A program made the translations under genes and the position numbers. Under the pieces are notes generated by a model that did not search any database, was not told the DNA's origin, and saw only the letters and a program-made list of their open reading frames with translations. From Candidatus Pyrohabitans jungbluthii (GTDB lineage: Archaea; Hydrothermarchaeota; Hydrothermarchaeia; Hydrothermarchaeales; BMS3B), in assembly GCA_002010065.2 (NCBI GenBank), contig MTMD02000001.1:62001-126000 (forward strand): 64,000 nt of DNA, written 5' to 3'. This document shows, piece after piece, positions 9,870 through 18,119 of the stretch. How positions within the stretch are numbered: the first letter of the stretch is position 1; the number at the start of each line of letters is the position of its first letter.

Positions 9870-10667
9870 ATGGGCACATCTATAACAATAGCTGCCGGCA
9901 AGGGTGGTACAGGCAAAACAACCATAAGTGCCAATCTTGGAATCGCTCTTGCACAGAGGGGGAAGAGTGTCACAATTCTCGACGCCGACATAGCGATGGC
10001 AAATCTGGAGCTTATTCTCGGAATGGAAGGGAAAAGCAGAACCCTGCAGGACGTGCTTGCAGGGGAGTGTGAGATTGAGGAGGCCATATATGAGGGTCCA
10101 GGTGGAGTTAAGGTTGTTCCGGCAGGCATAAGCTTGAGCAAGCTGAAAAGGGTGAATCCAGAGAGGCTCGCTGGGGTTATGGAAAGTCTTGTGGATAGAA
10201 CCGATATTCTAATTATTGACGCTCCTGCAGGCCTTGGAAAGGAAGCATACATTGCTCTCTCCATGGCAGAAAATCTCATACTTGTGGTAAACCCTGAGAT
10301 TTCGTCACTATCAGACGCGCTTAAAACAAAAAAGGTAGCTGAGATGTGCGGCACAAACGTGCTTGGTGCGATACTCAACAGGGCAACAGGCAATGAGTTT
10401 GACCTTACTGCGCATCATGTAGGCGCTGTGCTTGAGACACAAATCCTGACGGTGGTGCCGGAAGACAGCGAGGTTAAGAAAGCCTCTGCAATTGGTGTGC
10501 CTCTAGTTATAAGCTCACCCACATCAAAGGCTGCTATTGCAATAAACAGGCTGGCGGCAGAGCTTCTCGGCGAGGAGTACATACCTCCTACAACTCCTGA
10601 GAAAAAGAAGAGCATCCTGCAGAGACTTCTGGGTGGGCTGAAACTTAAGACAAGAAGCGCACCTTGA
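9870..10667 (+). CDS. MinD/ParA-family ATPase with membrane-targeting tail
   Basis: P-loop ATPase of the deviant Walker A type: KGGTGKTT at residues 11-18, then the switch [10 protein letters not shown] at 38-47 and Walker B-like [12 protein letters not shown] near residue 110. Such proteins dimerise on ATP and position cell components. The C-terminus ends in a basic amphipathic stretch ([16 protein letters not shown]), like the MinD membrane-targeting helix. ATG 9870 is preferred over ATG 9864 because GGAGGT ends only at 9863, giving a 6-base spacing. It follows the receptor and the HEAT pair and precedes a single-helix membrane peptide. Whether it positions the receptor, as ParC-type ATPases do in bacteria, is inference. 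Confidence 0.9.
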   Translation: MGTSITIAAGKGGTGKTTISANLGIALAQRGKSVTILDADIAMANLELILGMEGKSRTLQDVLAGECEIEEAIYEGPGGVKVVPAGISLSKLKRVNPERLAGVMESLVDRTDILIIDAPAGLGKEAYIALSMAENLILVVNPEISSLSDALKTKKVAEMCGTNVLGAILNRATGNEFDLTAHHVGAVLETQILTVVPEDSEVKKASAIGVPLVISSPTSKAAIAINRLAAELLGEEYIPPTTPEKKKSILQRLLGGLKLKTRSAP

Positions 10668-10677
10668 GTGGATACGC

Positions 10678-10908
10678 ATGGTGGACGTTTACACCTCCTT
10701 AAAAATTCTCTACTTTCTCTTCGGAATAAGCCTAACCTTGAACGTAATCCTTGCCTTTAAGGTTAGAAGCCTCCGCCTCAAGATAGAGGAGATGAACAGC
10801 CGGATTACACTGTCTGAAGAGGAGATCCAGCAGATAACCGCACGCCTGAAGCGTCTTAGCGAGCTTCATGGCGACATAGAGCTTCCCCCAATCACACTGA
10901 GAAGGTAG
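10678..10908 (+). CDS. Small single-pass membrane protein with coiled coil
   Basis: 76 residues: one membrane helix at about 7-29 (LKILYFLFGISLTLNVILAF), then a charged helix likely to form a coiled coil (LRLKIEEMNSRITLSEEEI) and a short tail. Ten bases after the MinD stop, so probably co-transcribed; it might anchor a MinD or HEAT partner (inference). The 3' end overlaps the convergent PadR gene by 43 bases. No family recognised. Confidence 0.65.
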   Translation: MVDVYTSLKILYFLFGISLTLNVILAFKVRSLRLKIEEMNSRITLSEEEIQQITARLKRLSELHGDIELPPITLRR

Positions 10909-11774
10909 CGCAAGGAATCTGAGAACTCCCTGAACCTCGCCCTCGCAACCTCCTTGCCCTTTGACGTTATCACGTACATTTTACCTCTCCCTTTGTGGAA
11001 GGATTCCTGCTTTATAAGCCCCTCCTCAGCCAACTCATGCAGAAGTGGGTAAACCATGCCCTGACTCACAAGCACACCGTAGCGATGGAATATGGTTTTG
11101 ATGATATTGTAACCATGCATTGGCTCCTGCATTAGTATGGAAAGGATTATTAAATCCAGAAACTTTTTCACCAGGCTCTCGGTTATCTCAGCGGAGATTA
11201 TCTCGATTCGCCTTTCTTGCGCCTCTCCAGAAACAACGAGGGGTGCGATTACTGTTTTCTCTGCATCAGCCGAAACCACCACTAAGCTGTATAGTCTCAG
11301 AATCTGTTCTAGGAATTCGCTGTCCACCGCCTCGACATTGAAGCAGGTGACAAATGTAGCTTCAGGAAACCTGCCAAATAAATCTTCGAGTACTGAAATA
11401 AACTCTCTGCGCAGGAGATAGCCTGGAGAAGTATCAAAATCGAGAACCGCAGCGCCTCTTTTGTGCTCTATTAAAAATTTTTCAAGGGCTCTGCTAAGGT
11501 TTTGAAGGGTGTTCTCAGCCTTTGCCACCGACTTCTTTATGCCCATTTCATAAATCCTCAGGTTACCTCTGACCCCAAGCTCAACCGCACTCTCCACAAA
11601 GGCGTAAGAATAGAATACACCCTTATTTTCAGATAAACCTGCTTTAACAAAAGCTCTCACCGCTTCCTGCTTATCAAGTTTTGAATCATAGAGAAAAAGC
11701 ACTTTATCTCCATCTGCAATGTTTTTAAACACAAACACTTTACTTTTTACAGGAAAAACCAAAAACTTCTTCAT
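10866..11774 (-). CDS. PadR-type regulator with N-terminal MEDS/DUF835-like sensor
   Basis: 302 residues. The C-terminal ~95 residues are a PadR winged helix (LIILSILMQEPMHGYNIIKT, VSQGMVYPLLHELAEEGLIKQ, GRGKMYVITSKGKE). The N-terminal ~200 residues resemble the degenerate RecA-fold MEDS/DUF835 sensory domain: GDKVLFLYDSKLDKQEAVRA, YSYAFVES, AAVLDFDTSPGY, but no P-loop. The combination is a one-component regulator whose ligand is unknown. A TATA-like TTTATAAT sits about 25-30 bases before the ATG on the minus strand. Its 3' end overlaps the small membrane gene of the HEAT/MinD cassette. Confidence 0.78.
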   Translation of the reverse strand: MKKFLVFPVKSKVFVFKNIADGDKVLFLYDSKLDKQEAVRAFVKAGLSENKGVFYSYAFVESAVELGVRGNLRIYEMGIKKSVAKAENTLQNLSRALEKFLIEHKRGAAVLDFDTSPGYLLRREFISVLEDLFGRFPEATFVTCFNVEAVDSEFLEQILRLYSLVVVSADAEKTVIAPLVVSGEAQERRIEIISAEITESLVKKFLDLIILSILMQEPMHGYNIIKTIFHRYGVLVSQGMVYPLLHELAEEGLIKQESFHKGRGKMYVITSKGKEVARARFREFSDSLRYLLSVIGGSSMSP

Positions 11775-11825
11775 GCAAATTATATATCAACACAGAAGAT
11801 TATAAAATTTTCTCATTATTGAGAC

Positions 11826-12434
11826 TTAGGCTGAGAAATTACTGCCCAGCTCCTCAAGCTTCCTGCGGAGTTCACTCTCCTTTATCGCAACCGTAACCTC
11901 GCCCAGAGTGCGCTCCATTATCATCCTGGCAACGTCCTGCTTGCGCTTTATCGCCACGATGGCGCTTGGATAAACAAGAGAGTTAAGCTCGTGGGTTATC
12001 TCATCCATAATATCAAGAAGACGCTCTATCTCGCTCAGCCTATCCTCGCGAAGCAGGTCTAAAATTCGCCTCCTGAGTTCGCCCACCACATCCGCCAAGC
12101 CAAGGAGGTACCACTCAGGAGGCACGCGAAGCTCTCTATGCGAGGGCACATCTTCGCCGCGCAGGAGGCACAGCGTAAGCCTTGCCTCCACGTACTCCTG
12201 CACAGCCTCCTGAAGCAAGCTAAACCTGAAGTCGTCCTCAGCAAGCATGGAAATTAGCTTCTCTGCCTCGTGGAGAAGCTCCTCCGCAGCTTCATACTGG
12301 CTGCGATGAAGCTCACGTAGAGCCTTTGTAGCCAGCCTCCTTATCTCCCGCCCTAAGCTAAAGACCTCCTCACGTCGAGCATCCTTGATGTCGAGCTCTT
12401 TCTTTATATCTGCCATTATCTCCTTTATACCCAT
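11826..12434 (-). CDS. Translin family protein
   Basis: 202-residue all-helical protein of the translin/TRAX family, oligomeric nucleic-acid binding proteins with RNase activity in some archaea. Diagnostic stretches are YLLGLADVVGELRRRILDLL (compare eukaryotic GLADLTGEL), the N-terminal helix RREEVFSLGREIRRLATKAL, and the C-terminal LVYPSAIVAIKRKQDVARMI. Lies six bases after the TYW1 stop, so the two RNA-related genes form an operon. The role of archaeal translins in vivo is not settled. Confidence 0.85.
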   Translation of the reverse strand: MGIKEIMADIKKELDIKDARREEVFSLGREIRRLATKALRELHRSQYEAAEELLHEAEKLISMLAEDDFRFSLLQEAVQEYVEARLTLCLLRGEDVPSHRELRVPPEWYLLGLADVVGELRRRILDLLREDRLSEIERLLDIMDEITHELNSLVYPSAIVAIKRKQDVARMIMERTLGEVTVAIKESELRRKLEELGSNFSA

Positions 12435-12440
12435 GACGCT

Positions 12441-13352
12441 TCATCCCTTTTTAATAAGAAAAACTTTGCTGTCCCGCGAGGCGTCGACCACCTCATAGCC
12501 TGTGGCCTCGGCAAGGGCTCTCGCAAAGGCTTCTACCTCCTCATAGCTCGGCATATCCTCGCGTCTCAAGCGGCGCCGGGAGTAGCCAACGTGCACATAA
12601 CCTTTAGCTTCCACGAAATCAGGCTCCGCTCGCTCTATGAGCGGGACAAAGGCTTCAGGCGCCTCCAGGTTGTAACCGCGCACCAGGGTTATGCGTACAA
12701 CCTTCCTGCTTCTGCTCTGGGAGAATACCTCAAGACTGTGCATTAGGCGCTGCCATCCATCTCGAACTCGCGGAGCGTTAATCCTGCGGTAAAGCTCCTC
12801 ATTATAGGCAATAAGAGAGAGGTAGAGGCTGGTAGGGCGAACCTCTGCAATTCGCTCAGGGTTCATGCCGTTGGTCACAAGGAAGGTGGTCATTCCGCGT
12901 CGATGGAATGCTTCGATTAGCTCTCCTATGTACGGATAGTTCGTGGGTTCGCCAGCGAGGGAGATTGCCACGTGCTTGGGCGAGTAGGCTTCTTCCATCT
13001 CCTGCCTGGTGACACGCTCCCTCTCGCCCCAGTAGCCGCTGAGCAACGCGCGTTGAGCCTTAATCGCCTCCTCCACTATAAACTCTGGCTCGTCGTACTC
13101 GCCCTGCATCTCCGCGCCCAGAGTGTGCTCCACGGGGCGCCAGCAGAAGAGACAGGAGTGCTGGCACCACGCCACGCTGGGCGTCATCTGCAGACAGCGG
13201 TGCGAGGCTATGCCGTAAAACCTGGATTTATAGCAGGAACGCTTTCTGAGGAGGCGTTCTTTGGTCCAGTGGCATACCTTGACCGCAGAGTGCCTGCCCA
13301 CTATGCGATAGCTCTGCTTCTCCAGAATCGTCTTAACCTCAGGTGTCAGCAT
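12441..13352 (-). CDS. taw1: 4-demethylwyosine synthase TYW1 (radical SAM)
   Basis: Makes the tricyclic wyosine base at G37 of tRNA-Phe from m1G and pyruvate. The radical SAM motif CQHSCLFC gives Cys63, Cys67 and Cys70; Cys27, Cys40 and Cys53 match the ligands of the second 4Fe-4S cluster known in archaeal TYW1. HRCLQMTPSVAW and the GEPTNYPY segment are also typical. The start is set at ATG 13352 because homologues begin with this LTPEVKTILEKQ segment; an upstream in-frame start at 13421 adds 23 unlike residues. Divergent from the DUF1152 gene. Confidence 0.9.
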   Translation of the reverse strand: MLTPEVKTILEKQSYRIVGRHSAVKVCHWTKERLLRKRSCYKSRFYGIASHRCLQMTPSVAWCQHSCLFCWRPVEHTLGAEMQGEYDEPEFIVEEAIKAQRALLSGYWGERERVTRQEMEEAYSPKHVAISLAGEPTNYPYIGELIEAFHRRGMTTFLVTNGMNPERIAEVRPTSLYLSLIAYNEELYRRINAPRVRDGWQRLMHSLEVFSQSRSRKVVRITLVRGYNLEAPEAFVPLIERAEPDFVEAKGYVHVGYSRRRLRREDMPSYEEVEAFARALAEATGYEVVDASRDSKVFLIKKG

Positions 13353-13396
13353 GATTTTTATACTTAAGGTTAACGTCTTAGCATAATGCGATACCC

Positions 13397-14320
13397 ATGA
13401 GCTTCGAGGAGATTGCAACAAGGGCGAGGAAAGCGCTGGTGATAGGCATTGGAGGGGGAGGCGACATAATAGGCTGCATCCCCACAGCGAGGTACCTCTC
13501 TTTCCTGGGCGTTGAGGTTATACTCGGCGGGCTCACCTGGGAGCGGAGGGTGGTGGACCCAAAGCCAGGACCCAGGCGTATAGATGAGCTGGAGAACTGC
13601 ACCCCCATCTGTACTGCCATGGCGCTGGCAAATTCTCGCACAAAAACGAGTTACGGTACCCCTCTTACGGAGAGCGTAGCTTCAGAGGTGCTTGGCGAAG
13701 AGGTAGTGCTTCTGGACATAAACGGCGGCGCTATAGCTACGGCTGAGGCGCTTCGCTGCGCCATTGAAAAGCTTGGAATAGATATGGTCGTGGGCATAGA
13801 CGTAGGAGGCGATTCCCTTGCAAAGGGGGATGAACGCGGAGTTCAGAGCCCTCTCGCGGATGGGATAATGCTCGCCGCACTGGCGAAGCTTCCCGTTCCA
13901 AGCCTTCTGGGGGTAATAGGCTACGGCAGCGACGGCGAGCTTACAATTGAGGAGCTTCACCGCAACGTGGCTGCGTTAATTGAAAAAGGCGCATTACTTG
14001 GGGCAAGGGGCGCCACGAGGGAAGACTTGGAGATTATGGAAAAAATAGCCTCTGCAACTGCCACAGAGGCTTCCAAGCTGGTAGTTGAGGCAGGGAAGGG
14101 GAGATACGGAGCGTATAAAATCAGAAAGGACTCGCGCAGCGTTTATCTCACACCCTGTGCGCTTGTAACCTTCTACTTCTCTTCCAAGCATGTGTTTGAG
14201 TTCAGCAGAATAGCTCAGCTAATCGCATACACAGAATCCCTAAAGGAGGCTGACGAAATTCTGAGAAGTCATGGTTACCTGACTGAGCTTTACTTTGAGG
14301 AGGGTGACGCAAAAATTTAA
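13397..14320 (+). CDS. DUF1152 family protein
   Basis: 307 residues of an archaeal family of unknown function. Recognised by ALVIGIGGGGDIIGCIPTAR at the N-terminus, then GGLTWERRVVDPKPGPR, VLLDINGGAIATAEALR and MVVGIDVGGDSLAKGDE. The glycine-rich loop suggests a nucleotide or phosphate binding fold, but no activity is established. A TATA-like TTTTTATACTTAA at 13353-13365 supports ATG 13397 with a short leader. Confidence 0.82.
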   Translation: MSFEEIATRARKALVIGIGGGGDIIGCIPTARYLSFLGVEVILGGLTWERRVVDPKPGPRRIDELENCTPICTAMALANSRTKTSYGTPLTESVASEVLGEEVVLLDINGGAIATAEALRCAIEKLGIDMVVGIDVGGDSLAKGDERGVQSPLADGIMLAALAKLPVPSLLGVIGYGSDGELTIEELHRNVAALIEKGALLGARGATREDLEIMEKIASATATEASKLVVEAGKGRYGAYKIRKDSRSVYLTPCALVTFYFSSKHVFEFSRIAQLIAYTESLKEADEILRSHGYLTELYFEEGDAKI

Positions 14321-14345
14321 TACCCGTAGCAACCTTCTAATTACT

Positions 14346-14495
14346 ATGAAGCGCGAGCTTGTGGGCATACTCACGAGGAGCGAGAATCAGCCTGCGCTCA
14401 AGGATGAAGAAGGCAAGATACGCTTAATTTACAACCTGTTCGACGGGCTAAGCGGAAAGAAGATTAGGGTTACAGTGGAGACCCTTGAAGACTAA
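14346..14495 (+). CDS. Small conserved-looking protein, 49 residues
   Basis: ATG 14346 gives MKRELVGILTRSENQPALKD and ends VETLED. The frame opens earlier (14295) inside DUF1152, but a TATA-like AAAATTTAATACC at 14311-14323 places transcription start near the ATG at 14346, suggesting a leaderless message. Compact beta-rich composition; no motif or family recognised. Ends overlapping the convergent prefoldin gene by four bases. Confidence 0.55.
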   Translation: MKRELVGILTRSENQPALKDEEGKIRLIYNLFDGLSGKKIRVTVETLED

Positions 14496-14860
14496 CCAGC
14501 GCCTCCACTGCGCGAGGCGCGGGCGCGAATGGCTTCCTGAATTTTCGCCTGAAGTTCCTTGAGGCGAGAGGTTACTTTCTCCTCCTGGCGCTTTAGCGTA
14601 TTTATCCTGAGCTCCAGCGTCTCCTTCCTGTCTTTGAGTTCCGCCTCTACCTTGCCCTTCTCACTCTTTATGAGCAGGTTGCCCACACTCTTGTAGACCT
14701 CGGCATCTTCGCCGAGCTTCTGCACCTCCTCCAGAGCGCGGGTAACCTCCTTGAGCTGGAGCTCAATCTGCAGCCTCTGCGTGGCTATTGCCTCAGCCTG
14801 CTGCTGAAGCTGCTGAAACTGGGCAAGCTGATGCTGAAGTTGTGGGGGTATCTGCTCCAT
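14492..14860 (-). CDS. pfdB: Prefoldin subunit beta
   Basis: 122 residues, the usual length. Two long helices flank a hairpin (EDAEVYKSVGNLLIKSEKGKVE), the prefoldin beta signature; the N-terminal coil is Gln-rich (LQHQLAQFQQLQQQAEA). Forms the jellyfish-shaped hexamer that passes unfolded proteins to the thermosome. Last gene of the long minus-strand operon starting at rpl15e. Confidence 0.93.
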   Translation of the reverse strand: MEQIPPQLQHQLAQFQQLQQQAEAIATQRLQIELQLKEVTRALEEVQKLGEDAEVYKSVGNLLIKSEKGKVEAELKDRKETLELRINTLKRQEEKVTSRLKELQAKIQEAIRARASRSGGAG

Positions 14861-14863
14861 TTC

Positions 14864-15112
14864 TCAACCTCCGGTTAGCTGAATCGCAAGTTTGAGCCAG
14901 CGCATGAAAGATGAGAGCGAAGCTCTCAGAGATGCGGCGTCGCGAGCGCAAACCTCGAGTATTATCTTGCTGCCCTCTCTTTTAAAGGTTGCCCTGGCTC
15001 TATTCGATGGCGACGCACTCACCTCAGGCAGCACCGCTGCATGCACCACCTCTGCCTGAGCCTCTGTATCGAAGCTTATCTTAATCCTCGCCTCTCCCGA
15101 GCGCATCCTCAA
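14864..15112 (-). CDS. pcc1: KEOPS complex subunit Pcc1
   Basis: 82-residue Pcc1/CTAG-type protein, the dimerisation subunit of KEOPS, which makes N6-threonylcarbamoyladenosine at tRNA A37. Pattern: a strand ARIKISFDTEAQAEVVHAAVLPE, then a strand with IILEVCARDAASLRASLSSFMRWL. Overlaps the Brix gene by 32 bases; ATG 15106 is a possible alternative start. Its place between prefoldin beta and a Brix gene is the common archaeal arrangement. Confidence 0.82.
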   Translation of the reverse strand: MRMRSGEARIKISFDTEAQAEVVHAAVLPEVSASPSNRARATFKREGSKIILEVCARDAASLRASLSSFMRWLKLAIQLTGG

Positions 15113-15515
15113 TCACCTTCTCCACGTTGAACTCCGGTCCATCTCGCAGCATAAGCGAGGTGCCGCGCTGCATTACGATGCCCTCTTCCACACCCAGAGC
15201 ATGAGCAAGCTTGGCGGCAAGCTCTCCCTGCGTAGAGTAGCCGTACCTGCGTTTAATCTCCCGCGTAAGCATCGCGCGGCTCAGCTTCAGAGCGAGCACG
15301 CGAGAGCGGGATCGGTAAACCTCAATAAGCGAAGGGTTCCCCCGCCTCTCCTTGATCATGACCAGGCGGTCTTCTTCGCTAGGTACGAGGGAGAAGATAT
15401 ACTCAAGGTTCGCCTTACCCCGCGTGAGATAAGCCGCACCAATAGCTTTGGCAACGTCTCTGCTAAAGCTGCGAGTGCGCGGCGATGGCTTGCGCGAGGT
15501 GGTAACTAATATCAT
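15081..15515 (-). CDS. Brix-domain ribosome biogenesis protein
   Basis: 144-residue archaeal Brix/Imp4-like protein. Starts MILVTTSRKPSPRTRSFSRD, the family opening, with LVPSEEDRLVMIKERRGNPS in the middle. Homologues take part in rRNA processing and large-subunit assembly. Starts 2 bases after the rpoP stop and overlaps pcc1, consistent with tight translational coupling. Confidence 0.82.
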   Translation of the reverse strand: MILVTTSRKPSPRTRSFSRDVAKAIGAAYLTRGKANLEYIFSLVPSEEDRLVMIKERRGNPSLIEVYRSRSRVLALKLSRAMLTREIKRRYGYSTQGELAAKLAHALGVEEGIVMQRGTSLMLRDGPEFNVEKVIEDALGRGED

Positions 15516-15517
15516 CC

Positions 15518-15649
15518 TCAGCGAGCTTTAACCCGCTTCACAACGCTTGAGCGAACCTTGAATAATATCTTATAGCCACAGAAGGGGCAGCGCACTGGCT
15601 CATCCTTCGCTAGCTCTACCTCGCGCTGACAGCTACCACAGCGGTACAT
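15518..15649 (-). CDS. rpo12: RNA polymerase subunit Rpo12 (RpoP)
   Basis: A 43-residue gene read by hand: MYRCGSCQREVELAKDEPVR then CPFCGYKILFKVRS and a basic tail. Zinc-ribbon Cys4, Cys7, Cys21 and Cys24 match the archaeal Rpo12/eukaryotic Rpb12 family, and the length is typical. It fills exactly the space between rpl37ae (2 bases away) and the Brix gene (2 bases away). Confidence 0.92.
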   Translation of the reverse strand: MYRCGSCQREVELAKDEPVRCPFCGYKILFKVRSSVVKRVKAR

Positions 15650-15651
15650 GC

Positions 15652-15918
15652 TCACTCACCTGCCGCCTTCTTCACAGCGCGCTCCACTGTAAGCGCCGCC
15701 GCTGTCTGCGGAACATAGGCGCCACCAGTAAACTTTGCACCGCACTTTCGGCATGCCCATATCCCTGAAGCCACGCGCTTCACAGCGCGTCGCTGGCACA
15801 CTGGGCAGGTGTGGCGGAGCCGCTGCTTCCTGTCTATCTCAAGCCACTTCTTTCTCAAGCGCATTCCATAGCGGGGTCCAAATTTACCAGCAGACCCAAC
15901 TTTCTTTGTCCTTCCCAT
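15652..15918 (-). CDS. rpl37ae: Ribosomal protein L37Ae (eL43)
   Basis: 88 residues beginning MGRTKKVGSAGKFGPRYGMR. Zinc ribbon CPVC (38-41) and CRKC (56-59). ATG 15918 is preferred over the in-frame GTG at 15927 because GGTGA, which contains the rrp42 stop, sits at proper distance before it and the protein then starts at the family's usual residue. Confidence 0.93.
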   Translation of the reverse strand: MGRTKKVGSAGKFGPRYGMRLRKKWLEIDRKQRLRHTCPVCQRRAVKRVASGIWACRKCGAKFTGGAYVPQTAAALTVERAVKKAAGE

Positions 15919-15923
15919 GAGAA

Positions 15924-16718
15924 TCACCCGGGTATGTGCTTTCTGAGAAATTCCGCCTTCTCTCTCCCCCGCCTAACGATGTCAAGGATTTCCTCCTGAG
16001 TAAAGGTGCCACTCCCACCCTTCTGCATCGCCACTATTTCGCCGCGCTCGTTGTAGCCTATGGTGAGCCTAGCATCGAGCACCTCTTCCTCCTCAAGGCA
16101 GGGGTCTACCACTATGTGCCCGCCTATCTTCGCAAAGGTCACCTCCACCGGGGTGTCCACTATTGGAAGCTTCTCCTCCGTCTTGGTCTTGTAATCTATC
16201 CTGCCGTTCTCCTCCAGCTTCGGAAAGACCGCATTCTTCAGCGCGGCAATTGCTCCCAAGGTGCAGGCATCGAAGAGGTTGCCGTCGTAGTCAAGGGGGT
16301 GGAGGTCTATAAACACTATCCAGACAAGTTCTCCCTCCTTTATGCACAGCTTCTCCATGTCTATGCACTGGGACTCGCGTATTGCGCGGTCAACCACGCG
16401 TGCTAATTCAACTGTATCCTCGTCTGGCGGGCCACGCTCAAAGCTAGGGCTTGCCAGGGGTATAAGCTCAGCGTTGGTGGTGAGCACACCCGAGTCTGGC
16501 ATATCCGGGAAGGGCTCGCCTACCGCAAGTTTAACCCCAACCATTACCTGGGTCTTTCCAAGCTTCACCAAAGCCGAACCCTCAGCGCGCTGGTTTATGC
16601 CAACCTCAACGCTTAGCTCGCGATACTCGTCAAAAGCCCTGCCATCCACGCGCTTGCCGCTATTGAGAAGGTTGACAATGTGGTCCCGCTTAACGTCAGC
16701 GATAATCTCCTGTCGCAT
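15924..16718 (-). CDS. rrp42: Exosome subunit Rrp42
   Basis: 264-residue RNase PH-like but inactive ring subunit of the archaeal exosome, pairing with Rrp41. Shows GKRVDGRAFDEYRELSVEVG at the N-terminus, MPDSGVLTTNAELIPLASP and DLHPLDYDGNLFDACTLGA. Starts on TAATG, overlapping the rrp41 stop by one base. Confidence 0.95.
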   Translation of the reverse strand: MRQEIIADVKRDHIVNLLNSGKRVDGRAFDEYRELSVEVGINQRAEGSALVKLGKTQVMVGVKLAVGEPFPDMPDSGVLTTNAELIPLASPSFERGPPDEDTVELARVVDRAIRESQCIDMEKLCIKEGELVWIVFIDLHPLDYDGNLFDACTLGAIAALKNAVFPKLEENGRIDYKTKTEEKLPIVDTPVEVTFAKIGGHIVVDPCLEEEEVLDARLTIGYNERGEIVAMQKGGSGTFTQEEILDIVRRGREKAEFLRKHIPG

Positions 16719-17440
16719 TACTCGCTACCTCCATATCTCTTTCTCAGTGCTTCCTTCTGCTTCTCGTAAACCTGCATGCAGCCCTTAACCGCCAGCTTAA
16801 AAGCCTGCTCAAACTCTTCCTGGGTTAAGTTGCCGTCCATCTGAAGCAGGCTCACCTCGCCAGTGCGTGGCACTATAGCTACTGGCAAATCAGCCTCACC
16901 GTAGTTATCCTCGATGTCAAAGAGGTCAAGCACTATGTGTCCACCCACCTTGCCTGCGGCGCACGCTGGCACGAGGTCTTTCATGGGTATTCCCGCATCG
17001 GCTAAAGCAACGCTTGCGGCGGTTATGCCAGCGCACCTAGTGCCTGCCTGCGCTTGAAGGATTTCTATGAACACATCTATGGCAGTCATGGGATAGAGGT
17101 GGGTGAAGACCACGCTCTCCAGAGCCTGCCTTGTCACCTTTGAAATCTCCATGCTTCGCCTATCCGGACCAGGGCGCTTGCGCTCGTAAACTGAGAAGGG
17201 AGCCATGCTGTAGTATGTGCGCAGCACTGCTCGCTGAGGGTTTGCCTCGTGGCGGGGGTGAATCTCTCTCGGACCGTAGCATGCCGCAAGTACCTTATTT
17301 CCACCCCACTCAACATAAGCTGAGCCATCTGCGCGCTTGAGCACGCCCGCCTCGATCTTCAAAGGTCTCAGCTCATCAACGCGCCTTCCATCCAGGCGCC
17401 TTCCATCTATAATAAACTCTTCTGGTTCACCTACCTTCAT
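16718..17440 (-). CDS. rrp41: Exosome catalytic subunit Rrp41
   Basis: Phosphorolytic 3' to 5' RNase of the exosome, RNase PH fold. [20 protein letters not shown] and [20 protein letters not shown] are typical, and [13 protein letters not shown] carries the catalytic acidic residues. ATG 17440 (MKVGEPEEF) is preferred; the longer start at 17461 would extend the overlap with rrp4 from 14 to 35 bases. Confidence 0.95.
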   Translation of the reverse strand: MKVGEPEEFIIDGRRLDGRRVDELRPLKIEAGVLKRADGSAYVEWGGNKVLAACYGPREIHPRHEANPQRAVLRTYYSMAPFSVYERKRPGPDRRSMEISKVTRQALESVVFTHLYPMTAIDVFIEILQAQAGTRCAGITAASVALADAGIPMKDLVPACAAGKVGGHIVLDLFDIEDNYGEADLPVAIVPRTGEVSLLQMDGNLTQEEFEQAFKLAVKGCMQVYEKQKEALRKRYGGSE

Positions 17441-18110
17441 ACTTTTCCCTCTCTCTAACAATCATCTCTTTTATCCTGTCGGTTAAGCCTGAGGTGTGAG
17501 CCTCTGCTTCAATCTTCTTCACAGCGCGCTCCACAAGGTCTGCGATCTCCGGCTTAGCCTTTATCCACACCAAGCCATTCTGCCCAACAAGCATCCTGCA
17601 CCCCGTCTCTTTAACTATCATAGAAATCATGGAGCGCTTTCTTCCTATCACGCGAGGCACCTTCGCTGGGGAAATCTCCACCAAGCGACCACCCTTAATT
17701 ACACGGCAACCACGCTGGCGCATAGTGATGTAAATCCTCCTGTGAGGCGTAACCTCGCGCACGTAGGCGTAGATCACTGTACCTGGGCTCATCACCTGGC
17801 GCAGGGGGGTACGGAAGGGGTCAACCTCGCGGTAGTAGTCGCTGGCGTTGAGTATAGCTGAGTATGGGCAGTTTATGTCCACCTCCCATGCGGTCTCGTA
17901 GACGGTGCCCACCACTGTGCCTATTACAAAGTCCCCAACCTTGGGGTAGTACCTTCCCGTGAGGGGGATAACCCTAACCTTTCCCTTTGTGGTATCCAGA
18001 AGTCCAAGAACTGAAGCATAAACCCTGTCGCCGTCGCGATAAACGCCTTCGCCGACCTTCACCTTACCCTGTGCAACTTCTTCACCTGGTATCACAAGCT
18101 TTCTTTCCAT
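17427..18110 (-). CDS. rrp4: Exosome RNA-binding cap subunit Rrp4
   Basis: 227 residues: N-terminal domain ([20 protein letters not shown]), S1 domain ([20 protein letters not shown]) and KH domain ([20 protein letters not shown]). Forms the cap that feeds RNA into the Rrp41-Rrp42 ring. Nine bases after sdo1, in operon. Confidence 0.95.
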   Translation of the reverse strand: MERKLVIPGEEVAQGKVKVGEGVYRDGDRVYASVLGLLDTTKGKVRVIPLTGRYYPKVGDFVIGTVVGTVYETAWEVDINCPYSAILNASDYYREVDPFRTPLRQVMSPGTVIYAYVREVTPHRRIYITMRQRGCRVIKGGRLVEISPAKVPRVIGRKRSMISMIVKETGCRMLVGQNGLVWIKAKPEIADLVERAVKKIEAEAHTSGLTDRIKEMIVREREKYEGR

Positions 18111-18119
18111 GCGCAGACC

